Source: Paraburkholderia phenazinium (GTDB lineage Bacteria > Pseudomonadota > Gammaproteobacteria > Burkholderiales > Burkholderiaceae). Taken from it: a stretch of DNA of 64,000 nucleotides. The notes beneath the pieces were generated by a model. That model did not search any database. It saw only the letters and a list, made by a program, of their open reading frames with translations, and had not been told where the DNA came from. This document shows positions 8,429 through 17,416 of this stretch, piece by piece. The number at the start of each line of letters is the position of its first letter. Position 1 is the stretch's first letter. The stretch is from NCBI RefSeq assembly GCF_900100735.1, contig NZ_FNCJ01000015.1, forward strand, positions 62,001 to 126,000. Direction: 5' to 3'. A program made the position numbers and the translations under genes.

Positions 8429-9196
8429 ATGTCCCCTCCCCCGAGACATCGCCACGCCGTCGACGGCGGTTACCAGCGTGGCGAAGAAACCCGTGCACGC
8501 ATCGTGGCGGCGGCGCTCAGTCTGTTTGGTGAACGCGGCTTCGACGGCGCCTCCACGCGCGACATCGCGGAGCGCGCAGGTGTCAACGCGCCAGCCATCG
8601 GGTACTACTTCGATAACAAGGAAGGGGTCTACATGGCGTGCGTGGAGCACATCGTGATGCGGGTGTGGGCAGAAGTTTCGGCGCCGGTCGAGGCCGCCGA
8701 GGCGGCGCTGGCAGGCAACGCCGACGATCACACGCTAATCGCAGCGTTTTGCGCCATCCAGGCGCGCGTTGGCGAGTTCCTCTTCACCTCGACCGAATCG
8801 GACGAATGGCGCCTGTTCATGGCGCGCGAGCAAGCCGGTCTCGGGCCGTCAGCGGGCTTCGAGATGATCGATCAAAAGATCAGTTTCCGCCTCACTTCCG
8901 TCAACGCGGCGATTGTGGGACGCTTGCTCGGACGTCCGGCGGATGACGAAGAGACGCTGATTCGCACGCTAAGCCTCAACGGGCCGATCGCCGCGTTTCA
9001 CATCCACTGCCGCAAGTCGTTGAGAGTGTTGGGGTGGGACGGCTTCAATGCCGCCCGGCTGGCGAAACTGATGGGCATAGTGAAAGAGCAGACGGTCACG
9101 CTGTTGCAACACATGACGCAGTTGAAGAAAGCGAACGCGGCCAGCGCTTCGAAAACGCCCAGGGCGAAGACCGGGTCGGGCCGGCGCGCATCGTAG
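8429..9196 (+). CDS. TetR-family regulator with CerR-type C-terminal domain
   Basis: A 255-residue TetR regulator. The N-terminal helix-turn-helix is at about residues 20-65 (TRARIVAAALSLFGERGFDGASTRDIAERAGVNAPAIGYYFDNKEGVY). The ligand domain resembles the CerR/DUF1956 type, typical of repressors placed beside RND or EmrAB efflux genes. The last 25 residues are basic and low complexity (ASKTPRAKTGSGRRAS). The ATG at 8429 is preceded by AAGGA. It is transcribed divergently from the efflux operon and most likely represses it, releasing DNA on binding a toxic substrate of the pump. Confidence 0.88.
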   Translation: MSPPPRHRHAVDGGYQRGEETRARIVAAALSLFGERGFDGASTRDIAERAGVNAPAIGYYFDNKEGVYMACVEHIVMRVWAEVSAPVEAAEAALAGNADDHTLIAAFCAIQARVGEFLFTSTESDEWRLFMAREQAGLGPSAGFEMIDQKISFRLTSVNAAIVGRLLGRPADDEETLIRTLSLNGPIAAFHIHCRKSLRVLGWDGFNAARLAKLMGIVKEQTVTLLQHMTQLKKANAASASKTPRAKTGSGRRAS

Positions 9197-9233
9197 AAGG
9201 AAGGGAGTCTGTGCTTCAAAGCTCCGGCTGGCG

Positions 9234-10063
9234 CTACGACACCGACTCCTCAACCCTGAGTTCACATGCGGCGCCCGGCTCAAGCCTGCACGCCGGTCCA
9301 TGCGATTCGATTTCGAAGTACGGCAACGCGGGCGCATTAAAGACCTCGATCGCCGCACCGTGGACAACACCCCGTCCGCACAGCGCACGAAACGCGAACC
9401 GCGCACGTCGCCAATGGGTCCTTTATCCGCGAACGGCACGATGTGTTCATGCCACGATGACCGGTCCCCTCCTGGTGCATCGAGACGTATGCTCACGATA
9501 CCGGGTCGTCGCAACATCAGTACGTCCCAGATACCGCAGTCTTTGACATCGTTCGAGCGGTTGATCAAGCGGTGCAGCGTCGTCCACGTACCCAAGGCCG
9601 ACAACTCGATCCGTCGCACCACCTGAAGTCCGCTTTGCCGACAGACCGCGCTTTGCAACTCGACGCCCATCGACCCGGCATCGCACCACGTACCCAGAAC
9701 GTCATACGAGCCGCTATCGAGGTCGCGCTGGGGTGCGCCATCCGGCCATTGCGATTCGGGCGCAATCCAGGTTTTGCCGCCGCCCCATAACGGAAAACTC
9801 CACTCGCCGCACAACGCCTGCCACTGCGTGGCGCTTTGATCAGGCGCGCGGCCAGCCAAAGCCTCGTTGATAAACGCGAGTTCGACGCCGCCGTGGCGGA
9901 TGCTCATCAGACGTCCGCCGATGGAAGGAACGACCGTCAGTTCGAGCGGCGCCTGCTTCATCAATAGCGCCGGCCAACCGCGAAATTCAGTCCACTCCAT
10001 CGAGCGCACGGCACGCTTGCTCTCGTCGGGCGCCGCACGAAAATGCGAAATGCCGGCCATCAT
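9234..10063 (-). pseudogene. DUF4380/aldose-epimerase-like protein, frameshifted
   Basis: The first 230 residues resemble a galactose-mutarotase-like beta-sandwich protein of the DUF4380 type (GWPALLMKQAPLELTVVPSIGGRL, WSFPLWGGGKTWIAPESQWPDG, RFVRCADG). Near 9360-9375 the frame shifts. The proper C-terminus continues in another frame as VVHGAAIEVFNAPALPYFEIES and then LEPGAACELRVEESVS, to a TAG at 9234-9236. A two-base GT gain, or a one-base loss, in the GTGTTGTC stretch would explain it. The unshifted frame runs on antisense to the TetR gene and is meaningless. It follows the 2-hydroxyacid dehydrogenase by 9 bases, so both belonged to one sugar-acid operon. Confidence 0.75.
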
Positions 10064-10072
10064 CGTCGGCGC

Positions 10073-11110
10073 TCAGCTCTTGTCAACAGGCTTGCTGCGC
10101 ATCAGCCCCACCGTTTCAGGCTGGGCGATCTTGCACATCACCGGCGGCAACCCACGGGCAATCAACTCGATATCCGCGAGCGCACGACGACCTATCTCGC
10201 GCAATACCGTACCCAGTGCGCCCGCCTGATGCGGCGACAGCAGCACATTGTCGATCGAGCGGGCGCGATGATCTTTCGGCAACGGCTCTTCGGGGAAGAC
10301 ATCGGTGGCGATACGGATCCGGCCTTGCGCGGCGGCCTCGAGCATCGCATCGAAATCGACTACCCCCGCGCGGCTCACCAGCACCAGTCCGGCGCCTCGT
10401 CGCATCGTGCTGAGTTGCTTGCCTGTGAGAAAGCCTTCGTTCTGCGACGTCACGCCCGCCACAACGAACACCATGAGCGACTCGCTCAAGACCTCTTCAA
10501 GCGTTGCTGGCTTGCAACCTAGCGACTCCAGATACGCTGCCGGCAACCATGGATCGAACGCGCGCACCTTGCCCCGAAATGGCGCGATCAACGGCAGGAT
10601 GGCTCGCCCCAGGTCACCCATGCCGATGAATCCGATTGGTGCATCGTAGAGCGAGAAAGCCTCGCGATTCGCGTTGAGCCCGTATTGCTCGATGCCGTGC
10701 CGAAACTGCCGGTCTGCGTTGGTGATGCCGCGCGCCAGATCGATAGCCATGCCGAGCGCCGCCTCGGCGACCGGCTCGGCAAACACCGGGCTGACGTTCA
10801 GCACACGGATGCCGCGTCGAAAGCACTGTGCATAATCGACATTGGGTAGAAAATTTCCCTCGACGTTGACGATCGCGCGCAGTCGCGGTGCGCGGCTCAA
10901 TCGCTCGGCCGACAGGTCGAGCTGGCCCACTACGATGTCGGCCTGGGCGGCGTGCGCGTCGAAGATCGCATCGGTTACCGGCCCGTCTTCATGAATGTAG
11001 ACGTCGCCAAGCGCGCGGAGACGAGCGAGATCGGCTTCGCTAAAGATATCTGCCACGGTGCGCGGCGCCGGTGCAATGAAAAGCCGCAAAGACTCGACTG
11101 CGTGATTCAT
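10073..11110 (-). CDS. D-2-hydroxyacid dehydrogenase
   Basis: A 345-residue D-isomer-specific 2-hydroxyacid dehydrogenase (PGDH/glyoxylate reductase family). The NAD-binding motif is GFIGMGDLGRAILPLI near residue 160. The catalytic triad is visible: Arg in LVSRAGVVD, Glu in VFPEEPLPKDH and His in LLSPHQAGAL. It catalyses NAD(P)H-linked reduction of a 2-keto acid or its reverse. It lies between a broken ABC sugar permease upstream and a frameshifted mutarotase-like gene downstream on the same strand, so it seems to be the last intact gene of a sugar or sugar-acid operon. Confidence 0.9.
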   Translation of the reverse strand: MNHAVESLRLFIAPAPRTVADIFSEADLARLRALGDVYIHEDGPVTDAIFDAHAAQADIVVGQLDLSAERLSRAPRLRAIVNVEGNFLPNVDYAQCFRRGIRVLNVSPVFAEPVAEAALGMAIDLARGITNADRQFRHGIEQYGLNANREAFSLYDAPIGFIGMGDLGRAILPLIAPFRGKVRAFDPWLPAAYLESLGCKPATLEEVLSESLMVFVVAGVTSQNEGFLTGKQLSTMRRGAGLVLVSRAGVVDFDAMLEAAAQGRIRIATDVFPEEPLPKDHRARSIDNVLLSPHQAGALGTVLREIGRRALADIELIARGLPPVMCKIAQPETVGLMRSKPVDKS

Positions 11111-11196
11111 GGGAACTCCGCAAAAACTGTTGTTACATGCATGCCCCCAAACCGCCCAAGCGGTTGGCGACCGCGCAACGCTGGAAAAAATAAGGT

Positions 11197-11780
11197 TTAA
11201 CGACTGCGCCGCGTAAAGAGCTTGTCAGCCGTCACTGCAGCAATAATCAGAACGCCCATCACAATCTGCTGATAGTACGACTCCACGTTCATGATATTCA
11301 GAATGTTGTTGATTACGCCAATGATCAGGCCGCCGATCACGACACCTGCCACCTGCCCGCGTCCGCCGAAGAAACTCGTTCCGCCCAAGCTTCGTGTAGC
11401 GCGCCACGAAGAACAGGAATCCTGCCACGGCGGCCGCGATGATGATCGGCACAGGCACGCCGAACACGCGGCCCGCGACGACATCCACAAACGAGCGATC
11501 GAAGCCGAACACCGAGCGAGAGTCGGAAATGATCAGCGTCACCCTGCGATAAATCGCCGCCGTACCCAGTGTAATGATGAACGGATGCAACTGCGTCAAA
11601 TTGACGAGTGCACCATCACCGCGCTTTGCAGCAGCACCTGCACGAGGTTTTCACGCGTCAGGAAATACTGCGGTGAAGCGACGCTGCATAGAACGAGCAG
11701 CAGGACGAGAAACCTGTGTTTTGGTCCGGGCCCGCGCGTGCCGATGTTCGTCGTTTCGCCGTGGAGTACGGGCGGCTGGG
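11197..11780 (-). pseudogene. Sugar ABC transporter permease (RbsC type), multiply deleted
   Basis: Three pieces of one RbsC-like permease lie in order but in different frames. First FLVLLLVLCSVASPQYFLTRENL, the N-terminal segment, up to a stop at 11596. Then HPFIITLGTAAIYR with SDSRSVFGFDRSFVDVVAG and ARYTKLGRNE (about 11590-11400). Then SLGGTSFFGGRGQVAGVVIGGLIIG with ESYYQQIVMGVLIIAAV to the stop at 11197. Compared with a normal permease of about 320 residues, roughly 60-70 residues are missing at each of the two joins. It cannot encode a working transporter. Confidence 0.8.
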
Positions 11781-11876
11781 TCAACTCGCAGGTGATCGAC
11801 CATACCGCTTCGCGGCGGCAGTGACGCTGCCCTGCCGGACCGTTTCGAAGAAGGCGACGAGGAGCGGTGCGAGCAT
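11781..11876 (-). pseudogene. LysR-type regulator, N-terminal stub
   Basis: From an ATG at 11876 a 31-codon frame reads MLAPLLVAFFETVRQGSVTA followed by AAKRYGRSPAS and a TGA. This resembles the first helices of a LysR-type winged helix (pattern L..F..V...GS.T.AA..L..SPA.VS). It stops where the permease remnant begins, so one deletion probably removed the rest of the regulator and whatever lay between it and the permease, for example the ABC ATPase and binding-protein genes. Confidence 0.5.
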
Positions 11877-12556
11877 AGATGGAAAGCAATTCGTGGGGGT
11901 TGGGCGTAGAAAGAGCGCCGGTCGCCTGTCCGCAGTGCAACCCACGCATGACTAAAAGGTGCGAGTTTATACACGCTGCCGCGCTCCGAGTCCATGCACG
12001 AGCGTCAGCGTTCCGATGGTCAAAACACGATGTCTCGTCCAGCAGGACAAACGCACTGTAGGATGCGGCGGAGCTTGAATCGACTTTGGAATGCAGCTGT
12101 GTGTCGCAGAGTGAAACAGACTGGGATGCGGCAGTAGACGCCAGGCGGGAAGGGAGAGAGCGACGAATCGACCAGATGAGGAGTCCGGTTTCGCCCCAGC
12201 CGGGAGCTAGATTCGTCACGTGAGTCATTATGCGTGCGACGCAGGTCTCAGTCATCACTTGAGTCTGCAAAGCACTCTTGCCGATTCCGTGATAATTGGC
12301 GCGCGCGAGCAATGGGATCAAAGAGCCCGCCATTTCGACCTATGACCTCTACGTAGCCGCATTCGATCAAACTCGCCCGTCCTCATTGCGAGTACTGAGT
12401 TCCAGTCACAACGCTCAGGCGCGGGTGCGATGAAGCAGATTAGATTCAGTCCTCCGCCATGTCGTCCACGAACTTCCGGCTGGCGCTCGTGGCTGTCAAG
12501 TTTGCGCTAACCAGGCGCTCCGATTGTGCGATGTCTGCGAAAGGTGATTTCATTAA

Positions 12557-12589
12557 CTAGGTATTTACCCTAGGTCTCTATCCCCCTAG
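12557..12589. promoter_or_regulatory. Cluster of three CTAGG-type motifs upstream of DUF4148 gene
   Basis: CTAGG at 12557-12561, CCCTAGG at 12568-12574 and CCCCCTAG at 12582-12589 lie within 33 bases, ending about 65 bases ahead of the ATG at 12655. The near-regular spacing and partial palindromy look like a multi-site operator close to the promoter. I do not know the cognate regulator. Confidence 0.4.
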
Positions 12590-12605
12590 AGTGGAGTCAC
12601 TGATT

Positions 12606-12625
12606 TACGAACAGGGCTGTTCGTA
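12606..12625. promoter_or_regulatory. Perfect 20-base palindrome in the DUF4148 leader
   Basis: TACGAACAG (12606-12614) and CTGTTCGTA (12617-12625) are perfect inverted repeats separated by GG. It lies 30 bases before the start codon and could be a dimeric regulator's operator or a short RNA hairpin ahead of the ribosome site GGAGG (about 12643). Confidence 0.45.
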
Positions 12626-12654
12626 GCAGGACAAACAAAGTCTGGAGGTTAGCC

Positions 12655-12960
12655 ATGAAATCCCTTATCCAAGCCGCTGTTGTTGCCGCTGCCCTTGCTG
12701 CACCCGTTGCTGTCTTCGCTCAATCGAACCAACCTGTCACCCGTGCACAAGTGCGCGCCGAATTGGTTCAACTCGAAAAGACTGGTTATCACCCAGGTGT
12801 TGGTGACAACACCACTTATCCGGCGCAGATTCAGGCTGCCGAGGCGAAATTGGCAGCACAAAACGGCGCAACCGATGTCGGCGGGGTCGCGAATGGTTCG
12901 TCGGAGATGGGGCGCCCAGCCGTATCAAAGGCCGATTGGAACCTGATGTACGGCCACTGA
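12655..12960 (+). CDS. DUF4148-family secreted small protein
   Basis: A 101-residue exported protein. The signal peptide (MKSLIQAAVVAAALAAPVAV, cleavage after VFA|Q) is followed by the DUF4148 pattern TRAQVRAELVQLEKTGYHPG, then YPAQIQAAEAKLAAQ, with a short polar tail. The family is abundant in Burkholderiaceae, periplasmic or secreted, and of unknown function. The GGAGG ribosome site is strong. It is a single-gene unit; the CTAGG cluster and palindrome just upstream suggest tight regulation. Confidence 0.88.
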   Translation: MKSLIQAAVVAAALAAPVAVFAQSNQPVTRAQVRAELVQLEKTGYHPGVGDNTTYPAQIQAAEAKLAAQNGATDVGGVANGSSEMGRPAVSKADWNLMYGH

Positions 12961-13182
12961 GGTATTGATCCGGGCGCCGTGAAAGGATGTCGAACGAATC
13001 CGGGTTGTGAGTGCATCCTTTGGGCGCGCGATCCCGGCTCGCCACCGTCCAAAGAACAGGCCCGCTACTGGCGTTGACCGCAGTAGTGGGCCGATTTCAT
13101 TTCGAAGACCGCCACCGTCGGGACCCTGATGGTGTTGCTCAGGCCGCTCGATCAGAAGGCCAAATCCCTCGAAGGGTCCGCG

Positions 13183-13476
13183 TCATTCGACGCCGCGAAC
13201 GATTCGCAGATCGCGCTCGACGCCATCGCCCAAGGCTTCAAGAGCTTTCTTGTATTCGGCGCTATCGTACGCGGCAACTGCCTCCTCGTAGGTCGGAAAC
13301 TCAATCAAGACAGTCCGCTCCTTCAAGCCGTGCTCGCGAACCTCGTCGGCCACTCCGCGCACGAGGAATTTTCCGCCGGCTGCTGCCACAGCAGGGCCTG
13401 CCAGCTGTGCATAGGCTGCCAGCTTCGCCGGGTCCTTCGTCTTACGGTATGTGGTTACCCAATATCCTTTGCTCAT
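13183..13476 (-). CDS. DUF1330-domain protein
   Basis: A 97-residue protein of the DUF1330 family, a ferredoxin-like alpha/beta fold related to EthD/NIPSNAP-like dimeric barrels. Signature parts are GYWVTTYRKTKDPAKLAAYA, GGKFLVRGV, ERTVLIEFPTYEEAVAAYDS and YKKALEALGDGVERDLRIV. Cytosolic, no signal peptide. The start at 13476 has AGGAG 5-6 bases upstream; the frame could open 15 codons earlier without a ribosome site. It stands alone and the physiological role of the family is not established. Confidence 0.85.
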   Translation of the reverse strand: MSKGYWVTTYRKTKDPAKLAAYAQLAGPAVAAAGGKFLVRGVADEVREHGLKERTVLIEFPTYEEAVAAYDSAEYKKALEALGDGVERDLRIVRGVE

Positions 13477-13827
13477 TGAAGCTCCTTGTTCTGGGGTTAG
13501 AAAGCAATGACTGCCTTGCAAGCAACAACGCGAGAATTATGTCACTTGGTGGCATCGCTGCTCGGGTAACTCGTATCGGCAAGGTGATCAGCAACCACGC
13601 GGCCGAGGACCTGGCGCTTTCGCATCCCAGTAGATGCTCCGCTGTTTGCTTGCTTGGCAAGCGTATGCTTCGATACGCGCCGACGTGAGCTTTCCTTTTG
13701 CATCGCGCGCCATGTAGACACCGTGTAGGCATACTATGTCGTAGGCGATCCATCAGGGTCAACACACATACGGCAGAAGACAGAAGCTAAGCAACTGATT
13801 CTATTTATCTAATCAACATCCATCAAC
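13477..13827. other. Intergenic region between DUF1330 and yigZ-like genes
   Basis: 350 bases holding the divergent promoters of the two flanking genes. The last 80 bases before the YigZ-like start are AT-rich. I see no further gene, repeat or hairpin. Confidence 0.4.
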
Positions 13828-14418
13828 GTGAGTCACACTCTTTCAACGTCAGTATCTTCAGAACTCGAAATCCGCAAGAGCCGTTTTATCGCCCATGCGA
13901 TCCCCGTCGCGGACCGCGACGCGGCGATGGCCGAATTGCGCCGCCTGCGTGAAGAAAACCCGACCGCGACGCACGTTTGCTGGGCCTTGCTGGCAGGCGG
14001 CCAGTCCGGCATGTCGGACGACGGCGAGCCGTCCGGCACCGCCGGCCGCCCCATCCTCGAAGTGCTACGCCATCACGACCTGGACGGCGTGCTGGCGGCC
14101 GTGGTGCGCTACTACGGCGGCGTGAAGCTCGGCGCGGGTGGTCTCGTGCGCGCCTATACCGACGCGATTGCGCGCGTGCTGCAGGATGCACCGCGCGTCG
14201 AACGGATTGCTCAGGCGTTGCTGACGGTGGAGATCGGCTATGCGGACGAGGCGCGCGTGCGCCGCTGGATCGAGCAGGAAGGCTACGCACTCGCCGATAG
14301 CGGCTATCAGATGGCCGTGCGGCTGACTATCAGCATGCCCGTCACGGCAGTGGACGCGGCGCGTGACGCGCTAAGGGATATGACGCAAGGACGGGCGGTG
14401 TTCGCTGAGGAGATCTGA
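13828..14418 (+). CDS. yigZ: YigZ/IMPACT-family protein
   Basis: A 196-residue YigZ protein. The N-terminal UPF0029/IMPACT domain shows EIRKSRFIAHAIPV, ATHVCWALLAG and the family signature MSDDGEPSGTAGRPILEVL followed by VVRYYGGVKLGAGGL. The C-terminal 60 residues form the DUF1949 ferredoxin-like domain. The IMPACT family is linked to translation control in eukaryotes; the bacterial role is unclear. It starts with GTG and has no obvious Shine-Dalgarno site, so the start could be misjudged, but homology is continuous from the first residues. Confidence 0.88.
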   Translation: MSHTLSTSVSSELEIRKSRFIAHAIPVADRDAAMAELRRLREENPTATHVCWALLAGGQSGMSDDGEPSGTAGRPILEVLRHHDLDGVLAAVVRYYGGVKLGAGGLVRAYTDAIARVLQDAPRVERIAQALLTVEIGYADEARVRRWIEQEGYALADSGYQMAVRLTISMPVTAVDAARDALRDMTQGRAVFAEEI

Positions 14419-14481
14419 GGCACCCAGGTCTCGTGGGCGCATTCGGCGACGCTGGGCCCCTCTTCCTCCACCACCTAACCC

Positions 14482-16143
14482 TCAATGCGTGGCCGCTAAC
14501 TCCGCCTGACCACGCTCCGCCGCCTCCTGCGCCAGCGCATCCTCGAGAATCATCTCGGCACCCTTCTCGGCCACCATCATCGTCGGTGCATTGATGTTGC
14601 TGGAGGTGATATTCGGAAAAATCGACGCATCCACCACCCGCAAGCCGGCAATGCCATGCACACGCAAGCGCTCGTCGACCACGGACGTCTGCACATCGGC
14701 CCCCATCGCGCACGATCCGCACAGGTGATAGATCGAACCCGATTGCTCGCGGAAATACTGCAGGAAACCTTCGCGGGTATTCACCTGCGGTCCCGGCGAA
14801 ATCTCTTCGACCGTAATGTCCCGCAACGCGGACGTTGCCATCACCTTACGCACCAGCTCGCATCCCTGGATCACCTCGTCGATGTCCTTGTCCGTCGTCA
14901 GTGCGTTGATGCGGATCTTTGCCGGATCCTCCACCCGGTTCGACGCAATCTCGATCGAACCGCGGCTCGTCGGCCGGCACGGATTGAAGGCCAGCAGAAA
15001 GCCCGAATATGGTTCCGGTTCGAGATTCGCCTTGTTGCTCTTCGGAATGCGATACGACAGCGGGTTGAAATAGAGCTGCAGGTTAGGCTGCGTCTGCCCA
15101 TCGTTGCCCTTGAAGAAGCCTCCCGACTGGTTGACGCTCATCGCCAGCGGCCCCTTGCGTGTCAACAGGTACTGCAAGCCCAGCTTGAGCTTGCCGAGCA
15201 ACGGCCGCATTTCGTCGTTCAAGGTCTTCACATTGGCGCGGTAGTAGAAACTCACGCACAAGTGGTCCTGCAGATTCTGCCCGACCGCCGGCAAATCATG
15301 CACTAGCGGAATGCGATGCTGCGCAAGCAGCGCCTTGTCGCCGACACCGGACAGTTGCAGCAGCTTGGGGGTATCCACCGCGCCCGCCGCCAGGATCACT
15401 TCGCGGTTCGCGGTGAAGGTGCGTGTGCTGCCGTTCTGCTTGACCACCACGCCAGTCGCACGCCTGGCGGCATCGAACAGCACCTGGCTCACCAGCACGT
15501 CGCGCTCGACGCTCAGATTCTTGCGATCCAGTACCGGATGCAGGTACTCGAAGCTGCTCGACGAGCGTTGCCCGTTGCGCGTGTTCACGTCGTAAATGCC
15601 GGAGCCTTCGAACTGCGCGCCGTTAAAATCGTCGCTGCGCTTATAGCCCGCCTGTTCGCAGCCTTTGAGGAACACGTGGCAAATCGGATGCACGGCGTCC
15701 TTCATCGGCGAAATGCGGATCGGGCCGTCGGCGCCGTGATACTCGGTATTGCCGAGCGGATGCGATTCGAGCTTGCGGAAATACGGCAGCACGTCTTTAA
15801 ACGACCAGCCCTTGTTGCCGGCCGCAGCCCAGTCGTCGAAATCGTGCGGCTGGCCGCGCACGAAGATCATCGCGTTGATCGAGCCGGAGCCGCCCTGGAC
15901 CTTGCCGCGCGGGCAGTAAATCGGCCGGTTGTCGAGTTCCTTTTCGGGCTCGCTGTAGTACATCCAGTTATAGGTTTCGTTGTAGTACGTCTTGGTGAAA
16001 CCTACTGGAATCCTGAACCAGAACGAGCTGTCCTTGCCGCCTGCTTCGAGTAGCAGTACGGAATACTGGCCCGAGGCCGTCAGGCGATTGGCAAGGATGC
16101 AGCCCGCAGAGCCCGCGCCGACAATAATGTAGTCGTAGTTCAT
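14482..16143 (-). CDS. GMC-family FAD-dependent oxidoreductase (choline dehydrogenase-like)
   Basis: A 553-residue GMC oxidoreductase. The N-terminal FAD motif DYIIVGAGSAGCILANRL, GMC signature 1 (RGKVQGGSGSINAMIFVRG), signature 2 (GAVDTPKLLQLSGVG) and the C-terminal active-site region (IYHLCGSCAMG, RVVDASIFPNITSSNINAPT) are all present, so it is complete. The family oxidises alcohols to aldehydes with FAD. It is the last gene of a minus-strand set with an enolase-superfamily dehydratase (55 bases upstream), an MFS transporter and an aldehyde dehydrogenase. That suggests stepwise oxidation of a polyol or sugar-derived alcohol. The exact substrate is unknown. Confidence 0.88.
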   Translation of the reverse strand: MNYDYIIVGAGSAGCILANRLTASGQYSVLLLEAGGKDSSFWFRIPVGFTKTYYNETYNWMYYSEPEKELDNRPIYCPRGKVQGGSGSINAMIFVRGQPHDFDDWAAAGNKGWSFKDVLPYFRKLESHPLGNTEYHGADGPIRISPMKDAVHPICHVFLKGCEQAGYKRSDDFNGAQFEGSGIYDVNTRNGQRSSSSFEYLHPVLDRKNLSVERDVLVSQVLFDAARRATGVVVKQNGSTRTFTANREVILAAGAVDTPKLLQLSGVGDKALLAQHRIPLVHDLPAVGQNLQDHLCVSFYYRANVKTLNDEMRPLLGKLKLGLQYLLTRKGPLAMSVNQSGGFFKGNDGQTQPNLQLYFNPLSYRIPKSNKANLEPEPYSGFLLAFNPCRPTSRGSIEIASNRVEDPAKIRINALTTDKDIDEVIQGCELVRKVMATSALRDITVEEISPGPQVNTREGFLQYFREQSGSIYHLCGSCAMGADVQTSVVDERLRVHGIAGLRVVDASIFPNITSSNINAPTMMVAEKGAEMILEDALAQEAAERGQAELAATH

Positions 16144-16198
16144 GGTGTATCTCGCCCGACGGCGTCCGCTTCAGTGAATGCGAAAGTAAATCTCAAGC

Positions 16199-17416
16199 TC
16201 AACCCTTGGCCGGCGCGAGATCCTTGACGTCGGCGGGTTTCGCGGCCATCTGCAGATGCAGACGCTCGCCCGTGTACGGCGAGTGCTGACGCACGACCTC
16301 CATGTTCAGCTCGACGCCCAGACCCGGTTCCTGCGACGGAATGATGTAGCCGTCTTCCCAGCGGATCGGCGTCTTCAGCACTTCTGCATGGAAGCCGCCC
16401 CACGTGCCGATACTTTCCTGAATCAGGAAGTTCGGCGTGCAGGCCGCCAACTGGATGCTTGCCGCGGCGCCCACCGGACCGTTGTAGAGGTGCGGTGCGA
16501 TCTGCGCGTAATAGACCTCGGCAATGCTCGCCACCTTCTTCGCTTCGAGCAGGCCGCCGACGCGCGCCACATTCAATTGCAGAATCGATGCAGCACCCGC
16601 TTCCAGCAACTTGAAGAATTCGTACTTGGTGGTCAGGCGCTCCCCGGCTGCAATCGGAATGCTGGTGTGCTTGGCCACTTGCGCCATTGCACCTTCCTGG
16701 CCGGGCGGCACGGGTTCTTCGAACCACAGAGGATCGTATTTCTCGAGACGCCTGGCGAGCCGAATGGCCGACGACGGCACCATTTGTCCATGCGTGCCGA
16801 ACAGCAGGTCGGCCTTGCTGCCCACCGCTTCGCGCACCCTACGGCAGAACATTTCGCAACGGTCGAGCACTTCCATGGACAGTTGATGACCGGAGTACGC
16901 GGTGTACGGTCCGGCCGGGTCGAACTTGACTGCGGTAAAACCGCGCTTGACGTTCTCGACGGCGCATTCGGCCGCGAGATCAGGATCGTCGTAGTCGTAC
17001 TCGCCACGGCTATTCTTCGGGTACAGGTAGGTATACGAACGAAGACGTTCATTGACCATGCCGCCAAGCAGTTCGTAAACCGGCTTGCCCGCGGCCTTGC
17101 CGATAATGTCCCAGCACGCCATCTCCAGTCCGCTGACCACACCCATCATCGTCAGGTCGGGACGCTGCGTAAACCCGCTCGAATAGGCTTCGCGCCACAG
17201 GCGTTCGACGTGATGCGGATCTCTGTCCAGCAGATAGCGGCTAAACACGTCGTCGATGATGTGGGTCATCACGTTCGGATGGAACGTCGCCGAATAGATT
17301 TCCCCGACGCCTTCAATGCCGCAAGCCGTCTTCAGCTTGACGAAGATCCAGTACATGCCGCCCAGATGCGGCGGCGGTACAGCGACAATATGCGTTTCGA
17401 GCGAGACGACTTTCAT
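16199..17416 (-). CDS. Mandelate racemase/muconate-lactonizing enzyme family protein (sugar-acid dehydratase-like)
   Basis: A 405-residue enolase-superfamily enzyme. The capping domain occupies the first 120 residues (GIEGVGEIYSATFHPNV) and the barrel follows. Metal ligands are suggested in DLLFGTHGQ, LWFEEPVPPG and AAGERL, and a late catalytic His is in APHLYNGPVG. The pattern fits acid-sugar dehydratases of the D-galactonate/mannonate-like branch, which remove water from an aldonic acid to give a 2-keto-3-deoxy acid. Its ATG directly follows the MFS stop codon with no gap, so the two are translationally coupled; the transporter probably imports its substrate. Confidence 0.85.
   Translation of the reverse strand: MKVVSLETHIVAVPPPHLGGMYWIFVKLKTACGIEGVGEIYSATFHPNVMTHIIDDVFSRYLLDRDPHHVERLWREAYSSGFTQRPDLTMMGVVSGLEMACWDIIGKAAGKPVYELLGGMVNERLRSYTYLYPKNSRGEYDYDDPDLAAECAVENVKRGFTAVKFDPAGPYTAYSGHQLSMEVLDRCEMFCRRVREAVGSKADLLFGTHGQMVPSSAIRLARRLEKYDPLWFEEPVPPGQEGAMAQVAKHTSIPIAAGERLTTKYEFFKLLEAGAASILQLNVARVGGLLEAKKVASIAEVYYAQIAPHLYNGPVGAAASIQLAACTPNFLIQESIGTWGGFHAEVLKTPIRWEDGYIIPSQEPGLGVELNMEVVRQHSPYTGERLHLQMAAKPADVKDLAPAKG

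Larger units (their letters stand above)
11877..12654. other. Gene-poor region upstream of DUF4148 gene
   Basis: About 780 bases in which I recognise no coding sequence. A minus-strand frame runs from 12333 through most of it, but its translation has an odd composition and no known motif, and it merges into the permease remnant, so I treat it as chance. The right end holds the regulatory motifs of the DUF4148 gene listed separately. The stretch is consistent with decayed DNA next to a deletion scar. Confidence 0.45.

Noticed and set aside
11900..12333. Minus-strand open frame starting at 12333
   Set aside because: Unusual Ser/Cys-rich composition, no motif, and it merges into the frame of the permease remnant by chance.
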